Assembly: GCA_964608745.1 (NCBI GenBank)
Contig: CAZSPC010000021.1
Span: 1 to 10,085 of the forward strand
Length of the DNA: 10,085 bases
Direction: 5' to 3'
Source of the DNA: UBA12079 sp964608745
Lineage (GTDB): Bacteria > Patescibacteriota > Minisyncoccia > Phycocordibacterales > UBA12079
Part shown: positions 6,007 through 10,085 of the stretch, one piece after another
How positions within the stretch are numbered: position 1 is the first letter of the stretch
How the letters are laid out: every line of letters starts with the position of its first letter
Made by a program: the position numbers and the translations under genes
The notes under the pieces: model-generated
The model's input: the letters and a program-made list of their open reading frames with translations, nothing else
Told to the model about the DNA's origin: nothing
The model's database searches: none

Positions 6007-6633
6007 ATGATGAAATTTTTAACTCCATTGGTAAAAAAAATGGTTATCATAATGCTTGTTTTGAGTATTATTGCGTTAGCTTGCTATGTTTTTTTGTCAG
6101 TGAAAATTAATCAAAAGACAAGAGAATTATACATGAATGATTTTAAATTAGAACAAAATATAAACAAAGAATCATATTTGAAAACGGTGGGGGGTAGTAT
6201 TGACGAGACTTTAAAAGAAAGAGAAAAGACAGATAGTTATTTTGTCGGATCAGATAGGAGTGGTGTTGTTGGTTTTGTTGAAGAGTTGGAGGATCTTGCT
6301 CATATTACTGATATTGATTTGACAACTAATTCGATTGACATAAATTCTATTTCTGGGAATGATTATTTGGAGGAGATGCAAATGAGTTTTAATTTTGCGG
6401 GATATTGGATTGATTGTGTTCATTTTTTAAATTTGGTAGAAAATATGCCCTATCAAATTAGTTTTAATACAGTGAATCTAAATAAAGATTTATCTGAAAC
6501 GAAAAGTAAAATATGGAGAGGTAATATGATGTTTGAAGTTTATAAATTTAAAAATGTTGGTATGGGAGAAATTGTTAATTCTAGTGAAAAAGAAATTAAA
6601 CAAGAAATTAAAGGAGATAAAGAGGTGAGGTAA
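6007..6633 (+). CDS. pilO: PilO-like type IV pilus inner-membrane protein
   Basis: The 208-aa protein has one N-terminal membrane helix (12-33), a helical linker with coiled-coil character (34-75) and a C-terminal domain. In that domain GVVGFVEELEDLAHITDIDLTTNSI and SFNFAGYWIDCVHFLNLVENMPYQISFNTVNL follow the PilO pattern of repeated beta-alpha-beta units. PilO pairs with PilN to form the periplasmic alignment complex. It starts 1 nt after pilN; the tandem ATGATG leaves the first or second Met possible. The tail (about 184-208) is highly charged and probably disordered. Its end contains AAAGGAGAT and GAGGTGAGG, ribosome-site-like runs followed at 6636 by a five-codon dead-end ORF. Assignment rests on synteny and topology. 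Confidence 0.75.
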   Translation: MMKFLTPLVKKMVIIMLVLSIIALACYVFLSVKINQKTRELYMNDFKLEQNINKESYLKTVGGSIDETLKEREKTDSYFVGSDRSGVVGFVEELEDLAHITDIDLTTNSIDINSISGNDYLEEMQMSFNFAGYWIDCVHFLNLVENMPYQISFNTVNLNKDLSETKSKIWRGNMMFEVYKFKNVGMGEIVNSSEKEIKQEIKGDKEVR

Positions 6634-6818
6634 ACATGCTAATCAACAAATAGTATGGATACAACAAATAGCATAACAAATTCTAGAAAAACAAAATATA
6701 TTTTTAAAATAAATTTGTTAGGTAAATTAATTTCGGTGCTAATAAAATTTCAGTAAATAATATTTGTAGGCTATTCGTATCATTAGTATAATTCGTATAT
6801 TAGTATATTCATTTGTAT
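6634..6818 (+). promoter_or_regulatory. Spacer with duplicated promoter-like repeat after pilO
   Basis: This is the largest gap inside the pil locus. It holds a tandem repeat of 17-18 bp (6773-6790 and 6791-6807, ATTCGTAT...ATTAGTATA). Each copy ends in a -10-like hexamer: TATAAT at 6787-6792 and TATATT at 6804-6809. The second predicts a start within a few bases of the downstream ATG at 6819. The earlier part (6655-6756) holds a 33-codon frame with no recognisable product, which may be a remnant. No terminator follows pilO. Confidence 0.5.
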
Positions 6819-7142
6819 ATGAAAAATTTTAATTTCAAAAGAATAAGAGGTGTTTTGGGTAATTTGGCAAACATAGGGTGGTTTTATTATTGGTCTGTTT
6901 TTTTGATTTTTTCCTTAGTATTGTTTGTAGGCGTGATTGTATTTGAGCTTGGATTATATTTCAATATTGAAAAAAATAAGTTAAAGGACGACAATACAAC
7001 TTTTGAAACACAAGAAAAGAAGTTGGAGAGTATAGATCAAGATAATCTTTTAAAAATTAATTATTATTTCTCTCAAAAATCAAGTAAACTTGAAAGAATT
7101 AAAGAGGGAAAATTTGACAATATAATTGACCCATCTCGTTAG
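6819..7142 (+). CDS. Small bitopic membrane protein of the pil locus
   Basis: The 107-aa protein is unrecognised by sequence. It has a basic amphipathic N-terminus (MKNFNFKRIRGV), one strong membrane helix (about 22-48) and a charged helical C-terminal part likely to be coiled coil (50-95). This is the bitopic layout of PilN/PilO-type components, so an accessory role in the pilus platform is plausible from position only. ATG 6819 is preferred over the in-frame TTG at 6813, because TATATT at 6804-6809 would start transcription near 6816 and make the TTG unlikely to be transcribed. No Shine-Dalgarno is present. It is the last gene before the terminator at 7167. Confidence 0.7.
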   Translation: MKNFNFKRIRGVLGNLANIGWFYYWSVFLIFSLVLFVGVIVFELGLYFNIEKNKLKDDNTTFETQEKKLESIDQDNLLKINYYFSQKSSKLERIKEGKFDNIIDPSR

Positions 7143-7166
7143 TTTTGTTACTATTGTCGTGCAAAG

Positions 7167-7192
7167 CTTAGTAGTCGATCTGCTAAGTTTTT
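7167..7192 (+). terminator. Rho-independent terminator of the pil locus
   Basis: An 8-bp stem (CTTAGTAG, 7167-7174, with CTGCTAAG, 7180-7187, including one U-G pair) has a 5-nt loop and is followed by T5. It starts 25 nt after the preceding stop codon. Confidence 0.75.
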
Positions 7193-7319
7193 AAATATAA
7201 AGCCTTTGTATTAGTTCAATGGGCTTAATTTGAAAATTTTATAACCTTCATGCTCCCATAGTTCAATGGACTTTGTTTTTTAAAATTTGTATGTTCTGTC
7301 CTCTCGTAGTTCAATGGAT
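7193..7319 (+). repeat. Tandem repeats of a tRNA leader plus 5' half
   Basis: The D-arm motif TAGTTCAATGG occurs three times, at 7212, 7259 and 7307, with spacings of 47 and 48 bp. Between copies lies a similar AT-rich leader (AAAATTTTATAACC-type, AAAATTTGTATG-type). The second and third copies carry distinct complete acceptor 5' strands (GCTCCCA and CCTCTCG). The first copy has no matching 3' partner nearby. This looks like successive duplication of one tRNA gene's 5' region. Confidence 0.7.
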
Positions 7320-7400
7320 AGAACAGAAGACTTCTAATCTTCCGATGTAGGTTCGATTCCTACCGAGAGGACAGAATGTATAAATTTTAAAAAGGCAAAG
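7271..7400. repeat. Inverted repeats framing the inner tRNA-Arg
   Basis: The left arm (7271-7298, starting CTTTG and ending TTCTG) and the right arm (7372-7400, CAGAA to CAAAG) are reverse complements over about 28 nt. One base is bulged and a few positions differ. The differing positions (GTATG opposite TGTAT, and TT opposite GG) all form G-U pairs in RNA, so the helix is kept despite divergence. Confidence 0.75.
7300..7371 (+). tRNA. tRNA-Arg (anticodon UCU), intact inner gene
   Basis: A complete 72-nt cloverleaf: acceptor CCTCTCG with CGAGAGG, T8 A9, D-arm GTTC-AATGGATA-GAAC, anticodon arm GAAGA-CTTCTAA-TCTTC with TCT, variable CGAT, T-arm GTAGG-TTCGATT-CCTAC and discriminator A at 7371. 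CCA is not encoded. All stems are perfectly paired. Position 1 is C rather than the common G. Beyond the acceptor, the flanks 7271-7299 and 7372-7400 are inverted repeats, so the acceptor helix could extend by nearly 30 further pairs in the precursor. It lies wholly inside the outer tRNA-Arg-like gene. Confidence 0.93.
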
Positions 7401-7456
7401 CAGTATTAACGAAAGCCTTCTAAGCTTTAGATCTAGGTTCGATTCCTGGTGGGAGC

Positions 7457-7504
7457 ACAAAATGCCAAAACCAAAGCGTTAGCTTTGGTTTTGTTGCATT
7501 TTGT
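7457..7504 (+). terminator. Long hairpin terminator after the tRNA-Arg region
   Basis: A perfect 11-bp stem (AAAACCAAAGC, 7467-7477, with GCTTTGGTTTT, 7482-7492) has loop GTTA. It is extended outside a small internal loop by ACAAAATGC (7457-7465) pairing with GCATTTTGT (7496-7504). The T-rich 3' arm can act as the release tract. It follows the discriminator of the outer tRNA directly. Confidence 0.75.
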
Positions 7505-7609
7505 ATTATATTCTCGCAAATTGTTTTTTGTCGAAATTTGCCAGCTACTAGGAATCGAAACGTAGCGAGTATGGAGGACTTCAAATTTTTCAAATCATCT
7601 ATTTTGCGT
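7505..7609. other. Intergenic stretch with tRNA-like and fold-back remnants
   Basis: GAAATTTG (7533-7540) is inverted as CAAATTT (7582-7588), and inside these GCTAC (7544-7548) pairs with GTAGC (7562-7566). The loop between them reads TTTCGATTCC on the minus strand, resembling a tRNA T-loop. The GAAATTTG/CAAATTT pair also occurs inside the fold-back element at 481-675. No coding frame is convincing here. Confidence 0.35.
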
Positions 7610-7615
7610 TATAAT
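7610..7615 (+). promoter_or_regulatory. -10 box of the LOG-family gene, predicted leaderless
   Basis: A perfect TATAAT ends 8 nt before ATG 7623, placing the expected transcription start at the start codon. There is no Shine-Dalgarno and no clear -35. This favours ATG 7623 over the in-frame ATG at 7650. Confidence 0.6.
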
Positions 7616-7622
7616 ACTCACT

Positions 7623-8357
7623 ATGACAAAATGTAAATCAATTAAAAAAATGAAATCAAATAATAAAATCTGTTTAAATATTCCTTTCGCCAAAGCAAAC
7701 CTTGGCAAATTGAATATAAAGGATTTGAGTGAAGATTCCCAAAAAAGAGTTGCTAGTATTTGTGATGAATTTCAAAATGTATTTAATTTTGTAAAAGACC
7801 ATCCGAAATCCGTTACCATTTTAGGATCATCGCGTTTTAAGCCCGGAAATGAGCATTATAAAAGAGCAAGACAACTTACAAAGAAAATTTGTACTCTCGG
7901 GTATACCATCGTTACAGGAGGAGGGCCGGGGATTATGGAGGCGGGAAACAGAGGGGCTTTTGAAAATGGATGTGATTCTGTTGGAGCAAATATTAAGTTA
8001 CCAAAAGAGCAAATTCTTAATCCTTATACAAATAGAAATAGTGGCTTCCACTACTTTTTTTCTAGAAAAGTTGCCCTTTTCTTTTCGGCGGAGGCCTATA
8101 TTTTTTTTCCAGGGGGATTTGGAACAATGGACGAATTTTTTGAACTTGTTACACTTATCCAAACCGGAAAGGTTCAAAAAGTACCAGTTATCCTTGTTGG
8201 GAAAAAGTACTGGACTGCATTAGACAAATTTATTAATAAAGAATTGTATGAAAACAATAAAGCGATTGATAAGAAGGATATGAATTTATACAAAATAGTT
8301 GACAGTGATGATGAAGTTCTAAAAATTCTCGAAAAAGTTCCAATGAGGGATGAATAA
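7623..8357 (+). CDS. LOG-family (TIGR00730-type) nucleotide 5'-monophosphate phosphoribohydrolase
   Basis: The 244-aa protein has a Rossmann-like core at about 62-238. SVTILGSSRF (63-72) is the first strand, TGGGPGIMEAGNRGAF (98-113) the nucleotide-binding loop, FFSRKVALFFSAEAYIFFPGGFGTMDE (145-171) includes the conserved Arg148 and the PGGxGTxxE signature of LOG/YgdH proteins, and KVPVILVGKKYW (186-197) a late strand. Members release ribose 5-phosphate from nucleoside monophosphates, some making cytokinins. The bacterial physiological role is often nucleotide salvage, so the substrate is left open. The N-terminal 60 aa, with a lysine-rich start, are variable. It is monocistronic between a leaderless-type promoter and the terminator at 8402. 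Confidence 0.92.
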   Translation: MTKCKSIKKMKSNNKICLNIPFAKANLGKLNIKDLSEDSQKRVASICDEFQNVFNFVKDHPKSVTILGSSRFKPGNEHYKRARQLTKKICTLGYTIVTGGGPGIMEAGNRGAFENGCDSVGANIKLPKEQILNPYTNRNSGFHYFFSRKVALFFSAEAYIFFPGGFGTMDEFFELVTLIQTGKVQKVPVILVGKKYWTALDKFINKELYENNKAIDKKDMNLYKIVDSDDEVLKILEKVPMRDE

Positions 8358-8390
8358 TTGACTACTTATTGTGAACATCAAAATCCAATA

Positions 8391-8429
8391 AAGTATCATA
8401 CAAGTATCATACCTGTATGATACTTTTTT
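8391..8429 (+). terminator. Terminator with a duplicated 5' arm
   Basis: AAGTATCATA (8402-8411) pairs with TATGATACTT (8416-8425) around a CCTG loop, followed by T's to 8429. The 11-mer AAGTATCATAC is also present immediately upstream (8391-8401), so either copy can pair with the 3' arm. It lies 44 nt after the LOG gene stop. Confidence 0.85.
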
Positions 8430-8478
8430 GGTTTAGTATATTAAGAATTCTAGCTTTTAGGTATATAAATTTAAACGC

Positions 8479-8506
8479 TTGATTTTTATTTCAAAAAAGA
8501 TATCAT
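8479..8506 (+). promoter_or_regulatory. Putative promoter of tRNA-Val
   Basis: TTGATT (8479-8484) and TATCAT (8501-8506) are separated by 16 nt and end 18 nt before the tRNA. They match the -35 and -10 consensus at 4 and 5 of 6 positions. This is one of few promoters in the window with a visible -35. Confidence 0.45.
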
Positions 8507-8523
8507 ATTATTCATATTAACAA

Positions 8524-8600
<77 letters not shown>

Positions 8601-8639
8601 CAAAATAAAAACCTAACAAAAAGTTAGGTTTTTATTTTG
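8601..8639 (+). terminator. Hairpin terminator of tRNA-Val
   Basis: A perfect 17-bp stem (8601-8617 with 8623-8639) has an AAAAA loop and starts immediately after the tRNA CCA. The 3' arm is T-rich. Its last base also begins the next structured segment. Confidence 0.8.
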
Positions 8640-8817
8640 TGGGCGATGAAGAAACAGTGCCTACACACTGTTTCGCGGGGTGAGAACGGCGGAGCCATGT
8701 TTTTTGTAGCGAAGCGAAAAAAACAGGCGAGCCGCGTCCAGCAGTACTTAGTAAATTTAAGTGCGTAGCACGAAAAAATTTACTTAGTAACTGTGGGACG
8801 AATCCCTCATCGCTCAC
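8639..8817. other. GC-richer multi-hairpin segment closed by tRNA-Val-derived ends
   Basis: GTGGGCGATGA (8639-8649) pairs with TCATCGCTCAC (8807-8817) at 11 positions, one of them G-U. Inside are four hairpins: GAAACAGTG/CACTGTTTC (8651-8674), CGGC-GCC-TGTTTTTT with its complement (8687-8734), CAGT...TAAATTT with AAATTTA...ACTG around GTGC-GTA-GCAC (8742-8793), and GGGA-CGAA-TCCC (8795-8806). The outer ends copy the tRNA-Val acceptor, and the last hairpin plus closing strand copy its T-arm and 3' end (15 consecutive identical bases). GC is visibly above the surroundings. It may be a structured RNA, an insertion in a duplicated tRNA-Val gene, or a fold-back element. Strand unknown. Confidence 0.5.
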
Positions 8818-8830
8818 TAAACCAAGTAAC

Positions 8831-8863
8831 AAAAAAGCAGAAACTAAAATAAAGTTTCTGCTT
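8831..8863 (-). terminator. Rho-independent terminator of the receiver-like gene
   Basis: An 11-bp perfect stem (8835-8845 with 8853-8863, AAGCAGAAACT) has a 7-nt loop. On the minus strand it is followed by a T run (T6 from 8836 to 8831 including the stem edge). It starts 17 nt past the stop codon. Confidence 0.88.
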
Positions 8864-8879
8864 ATATTACAGACCATTA

Positions 8880-9251
8880 CTAGGTTTTCTTTTTGATTAT
8901 CCTTTCAAGATTTGTATGAGTTTTAATTGTTGTCCAGTTGCTACATCCAGCCACAATTAATTCCCTTGCAAATTCTTCAATTGCTGTCATGGCGATCATT
9001 GGTTTTTTAAAACCAGAGGCTCTAGCATACTCGACAAACGGAAGAGTAGGAAGTTCTGTTGGGTCTAGTTTGTAATAATAGGTGCACGACCCAACAAATA
9101 TAATATCTAAATTTTTTCTTTGATTGTTGAAAATGTCTCGTGCAGATCCGGGGTCTTTGGTTATGAAAATTTTAAAACCTGAATTTTCAAGATATCTTTT
9201 CCAAAGATTGTGTAAAAACTCGTTTTTATCTACAATCAAAACTGTTTTCAT
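8880..9251 (-). CDS. Receiver-domain-like protein lacking the phosphoacceptor aspartate
   Basis: The 123-aa protein has the length and strand-helix order of a stand-alone response-regulator receiver domain. MKTVLIVDKNEF (1-12) has one acidic-pocket Asp (Asp8). KNLDIIFVG (46-54) is strand 3, where the normal phosphoacceptor position is Gly54. PMIAMTA (84-90) carries the switch Thr89, and the conserved Lys is plausibly Lys110 in TIKTH. With no Asp at position 54 it probably cannot be phosphorylated in the usual way and may act by protein binding. The fold assignment is from motif rhythm. AAAAGGAGA ends 6 nt before the ATG, a strong Shine-Dalgarno. The gene is divergent from the pseudouridine synthase and ends at its own terminator; no histidine kinase is nearby. 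Confidence 0.75.
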   Translation of the reverse strand: MKTVLIVDKNEFLHNLWKRYLENSGFKIFITKDPGSARDIFNNQRKNLDIIFVGSCTYYYKLDPTELPTLPFVEYARASGFKKPMIAMTAIEEFARELIVAGCSNWTTIKTHTNLERIIKKKT

Positions 9252-9314
9252 TTTTTCTCCTTTTTATTATTGATTTGCTGTTCTGTCGATATTTATATAT
9301 TATTTTAGGTAATT
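9252..9314. promoter_or_regulatory. Divergent promoter region
   Basis: This 63-bp gap serves both flanking genes. Minus strand: a Shine-Dalgarno AAAAGGAGA next to the receiver-like ATG, with a TATAAA-type -10 about 40 nt upstream. Plus strand: TTGCTG (9275-9280), 17 nt, TATTAT (9298-9303), then TAGGT (9306-9310) close to ATG 9315, giving a leader of only a few bases. The two promoters must overlap, so mutual influence is possible. Confidence 0.45.
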
Positions 9315-10022
9315 ATGCAAATAATTTACGAAGACGAAAGTATAGTTGCTATAAACAAACCAACAGGTTTGGTTGTTCATTCTGATGGAAAAACAAACGA
9401 ACCGAGTGTTGTCGATTGGGTTTTAGAAAATTATCCTGAAACAGAAAATGTGGGAGAGCCTTTGGTTTTATCAGGCGGAACAATAATCAAAAGACCAGGG
9501 GTTGTACATCGATTAGATAGAGATACTTCTGGTGTTTTGTTAATTGCGAAAAATCAAGAATCTTTTTTACACTTGAAAGAACAATTTCAAAGCAGAATTA
9601 TTCCAAAAACTTATAAAACTTTTGTTTACGGAAGAGTTAAGGATGATGAGGGAATAATTGATCGACCAATTGGTAGAAGTAAAAAAGATTTTCGTCGATG
9701 GACAGCCCAAAGGGATATAAGAGGAAAGGAAAGGGAAGCTGTCACAGAATACAAAGTTTTAAAAAGAGGGCAAGACTATTCTTTTGTTGAAGTTTATCCA
9801 AAGACAGGACGGACACATCAAATTCGTGTTCATTTTAAAGCAATAAATTATCCGGTTGTATGTGATAAATTATATTCACCAAAAAGAGAATGTGGACTTG
9901 GATTTGAAAGATTAGCCTTACACGCTTATTCGATTGAATTTAGTTTAATGAATGGAGAAAAAATAAAACTAAAAGCAGAATTACCAGAAGATTTTAAAAA
10001 AGCTTTAGATTTATCCTGTTAG
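9315..10022 (+). CDS. RluA/RluD-family RNA pseudouridine synthase
   Basis: The 235-aa protein converts specific uridines to pseudouridine in rRNA or tRNA. IIYEDESIVAINKPTGLVVH (3-22) is the opening strand pair and VVHRLDRDTSGVLLIAK (63-79) holds the HRLDxxTSG motif with catalytic Asp68. YKTFVYGRV (100-108), YPKTGRTHQIRVHF (161-174) and RLALHAYSIEF (199-209) follow in the family order. The N-terminal S4 domain found in RluC/RluD is missing, so it is catalytic-domain only, like RluA or TruC. An extra stretch NVGEPLVLSGGTIIKR (45-60) precedes the active-site motif. Which uridine it targets cannot be told. A leader of only a few bases is predicted. The coding sequence is complete and ends 63 bp before the window edge. 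Confidence 0.92.
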   Translation: MQIIYEDESIVAINKPTGLVVHSDGKTNEPSVVDWVLENYPETENVGEPLVLSGGTIIKRPGVVHRLDRDTSGVLLIAKNQESFLHLKEQFQSRIIPKTYKTFVYGRVKDDEGIIDRPIGRSKKDFRRWTAQRDIRGKEREAVTEYKVLKRGQDYSFVEVYPKTGRTHQIRVHFKAINYPVVCDKLYSPKRECGLGFERLALHAYSIEFSLMNGEKIKLKAELPEDFKKALDLSC

Positions 10023-10029
10023 AATAAAT

Positions 10030-10062
10030 CAGATTTAAGAAGTAAGATTTAAGATTTAAGAA
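10030..10062 (+). repeat. Short AGATTTAAGA direct repeats
   Basis: AGATTTAAGA occurs at 10031-10040, 10045-10054 and, overlapping the second copy's end, 10052-10061, giving tandem spacings of 14 and 7 bp just after the pseudouridine synthase stop. Confidence 0.5.
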
Positions 10063-10068
10063 AACGAA

Positions 10069-10085
10069 TTTTTGCTTTGCAAAAA
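10069..10085 (+). terminator. Possible terminator hairpin at the window edge
   Basis: TTTTTGC (10069-10075) pairs perfectly with GCAAAAA (10079-10085) around a TTT loop. What follows lies outside the window, so it could be a terminator of the pseudouridine synthase gene or part of a longer palindrome. Confidence 0.3.

Larger units (their letters stand above)
7252..7457 (+). tRNA. Outer tRNA-Arg(UCU)-like gene interrupted in its D-loop by another tRNA gene
   Basis: The 5' part (7252-7270) is acceptor GCTCCCA, TA, D-stem GTTC and loop AATGGA. The 3' part (about 7406-7457) is a D-stem-like TAAC, anticodon arm AAAGC-CTTCTAA-GCTTT (anticodon TCT), variable AGAT, T-arm CTAGG-TTCGATT-CCTGG, acceptor TGGGAGC and discriminator A. 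The acceptor helix is a perfect 7 bp, and the T-stem has one wobble. The D-stem has one mismatch. Some 135 bp separate the halves and contain an intact tRNA-Arg(UCU) with inverted flanks. TATAAC at 7240-7245 lies 7 nt before the 5' end and may be its -10. It is either a decaying duplicate or an unusual split precursor; function is unproven. Confidence 0.6.

Noticed and set aside
6655..6756. 33-codon frame between pilO and the small membrane gene
   Set aside because: No ribosome site, no family resemblance and low-complexity AT-rich sequence; could be a remnant but cannot be supported as a gene.
6813..6818. TTG start for the pil-locus small membrane protein
   Set aside because: The nearest -10 (6804-6809) would start transcription after the TTG; ATG 6819 fits the leaderless pattern of the window.
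7193..7319. CRISPR array from the 47-48 bp periodic motif
   Set aside because: The repeated word is the tRNA D-arm, the spacers resemble each other, and there are no cas genes.
7271..7405. Group I intron in the outer tRNA-Arg
   Set aside because: The insert is too short, lies in the D-loop rather than the anticodon loop, shows no P7/G-binding core and is filled by a complete tRNA.
7849..8223. Plus-strand 124-codon frame inside the LOG gene
   Set aside because: It overlaps the conserved core motifs of the LOG protein in another frame.
8639..8817. tmRNA (ssrA) because of tRNA-like ends around an insert
   Set aside because: The segment is only about 180 nt, lacks a tag-coding frame, and its acceptor has a G-U pair at 2-71 rather than the alanine-type G3-U70.
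8632..8877. Minus-strand 81-codon open frame
   Set aside because: It runs across the hairpin segment and the terminator, and its composition reflects the palindromes; no ribosome site or family resemblance.

Overview
The window is AT-rich and tightly packed. Its content points to a Candidate Phyla Radiation (Patescibacteria, Parcubacteria-like) bacterium: a DUF5652-type mini membrane protein, a compact pilM/N/O locus with weakly conserved subunits, an S4-less TlyA-like methyltransferase, one-nucleotide gene junctions and short proteins. TGA and TAA both serve as stops. This lineage call is an inference from gene content, not a phylogeny.

Layout from left to right. A tRNA-Ser(UGA) and a DUF5652 gene lie on the minus strand, each followed by a terminator hairpin. 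Next is a 195-bp fold-back element with 19-bp terminal inverted repeats (481-675). On the plus strand follow a secreted redoxin/DsbD-like fusion, a small unknown membrane protein with a strong Shine-Dalgarno, and a possible 36-codon ORF ending at a clear terminator. A three-gene transcript then carries tlyA-like (with a frameshift at an A7 run), ruvX/yqgF and a DedA/VTT membrane protein. The type IV pilus assembly genes pilM-pilN-pilO follow, then a spacer with a duplicated promoter motif, a small membrane protein and a terminator.

The region 7193-7505 is the most unusual part. An intact tRNA-Arg(UCU) gene sits inside the D-loop of a second tRNA-Arg(UCU)-like gene. The inner gene is framed by inverted arms of about 28 nt whose differences stay pairable in RNA through G-U pairs. 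Further right are a LOG-family phosphoribohydrolase, tRNA-Val(UAC) with an encoded CCA, and a GC-richer segment (8639-8817). That segment starts with the tRNA-Val acceptor sequence, ends with its T-arm/acceptor sequence, and can fold into four hairpins closed by an 11-bp helix. The window closes with a minus-strand receiver-like protein lacking the phosphoacceptor Asp and a divergent RluA-family pseudouridine synthase.

Expression signals split into types. Several plus-strand genes have TATAAT 7-11 nt before the ATG, predicting leaderless or nearly leaderless mRNAs. Operon-internal genes are joined by 1-3 nt with no Shine-Dalgarno. Only the unknown membrane protein and the receiver-like protein have strong Shine-Dalgarno sites. 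Functionally, the window combines translation and RNA maturation (tRNAs, TlyA-like, RluA-like, RuvX/YqgF), envelope thiol redox chemistry, membrane homeostasis and pilus assembly.
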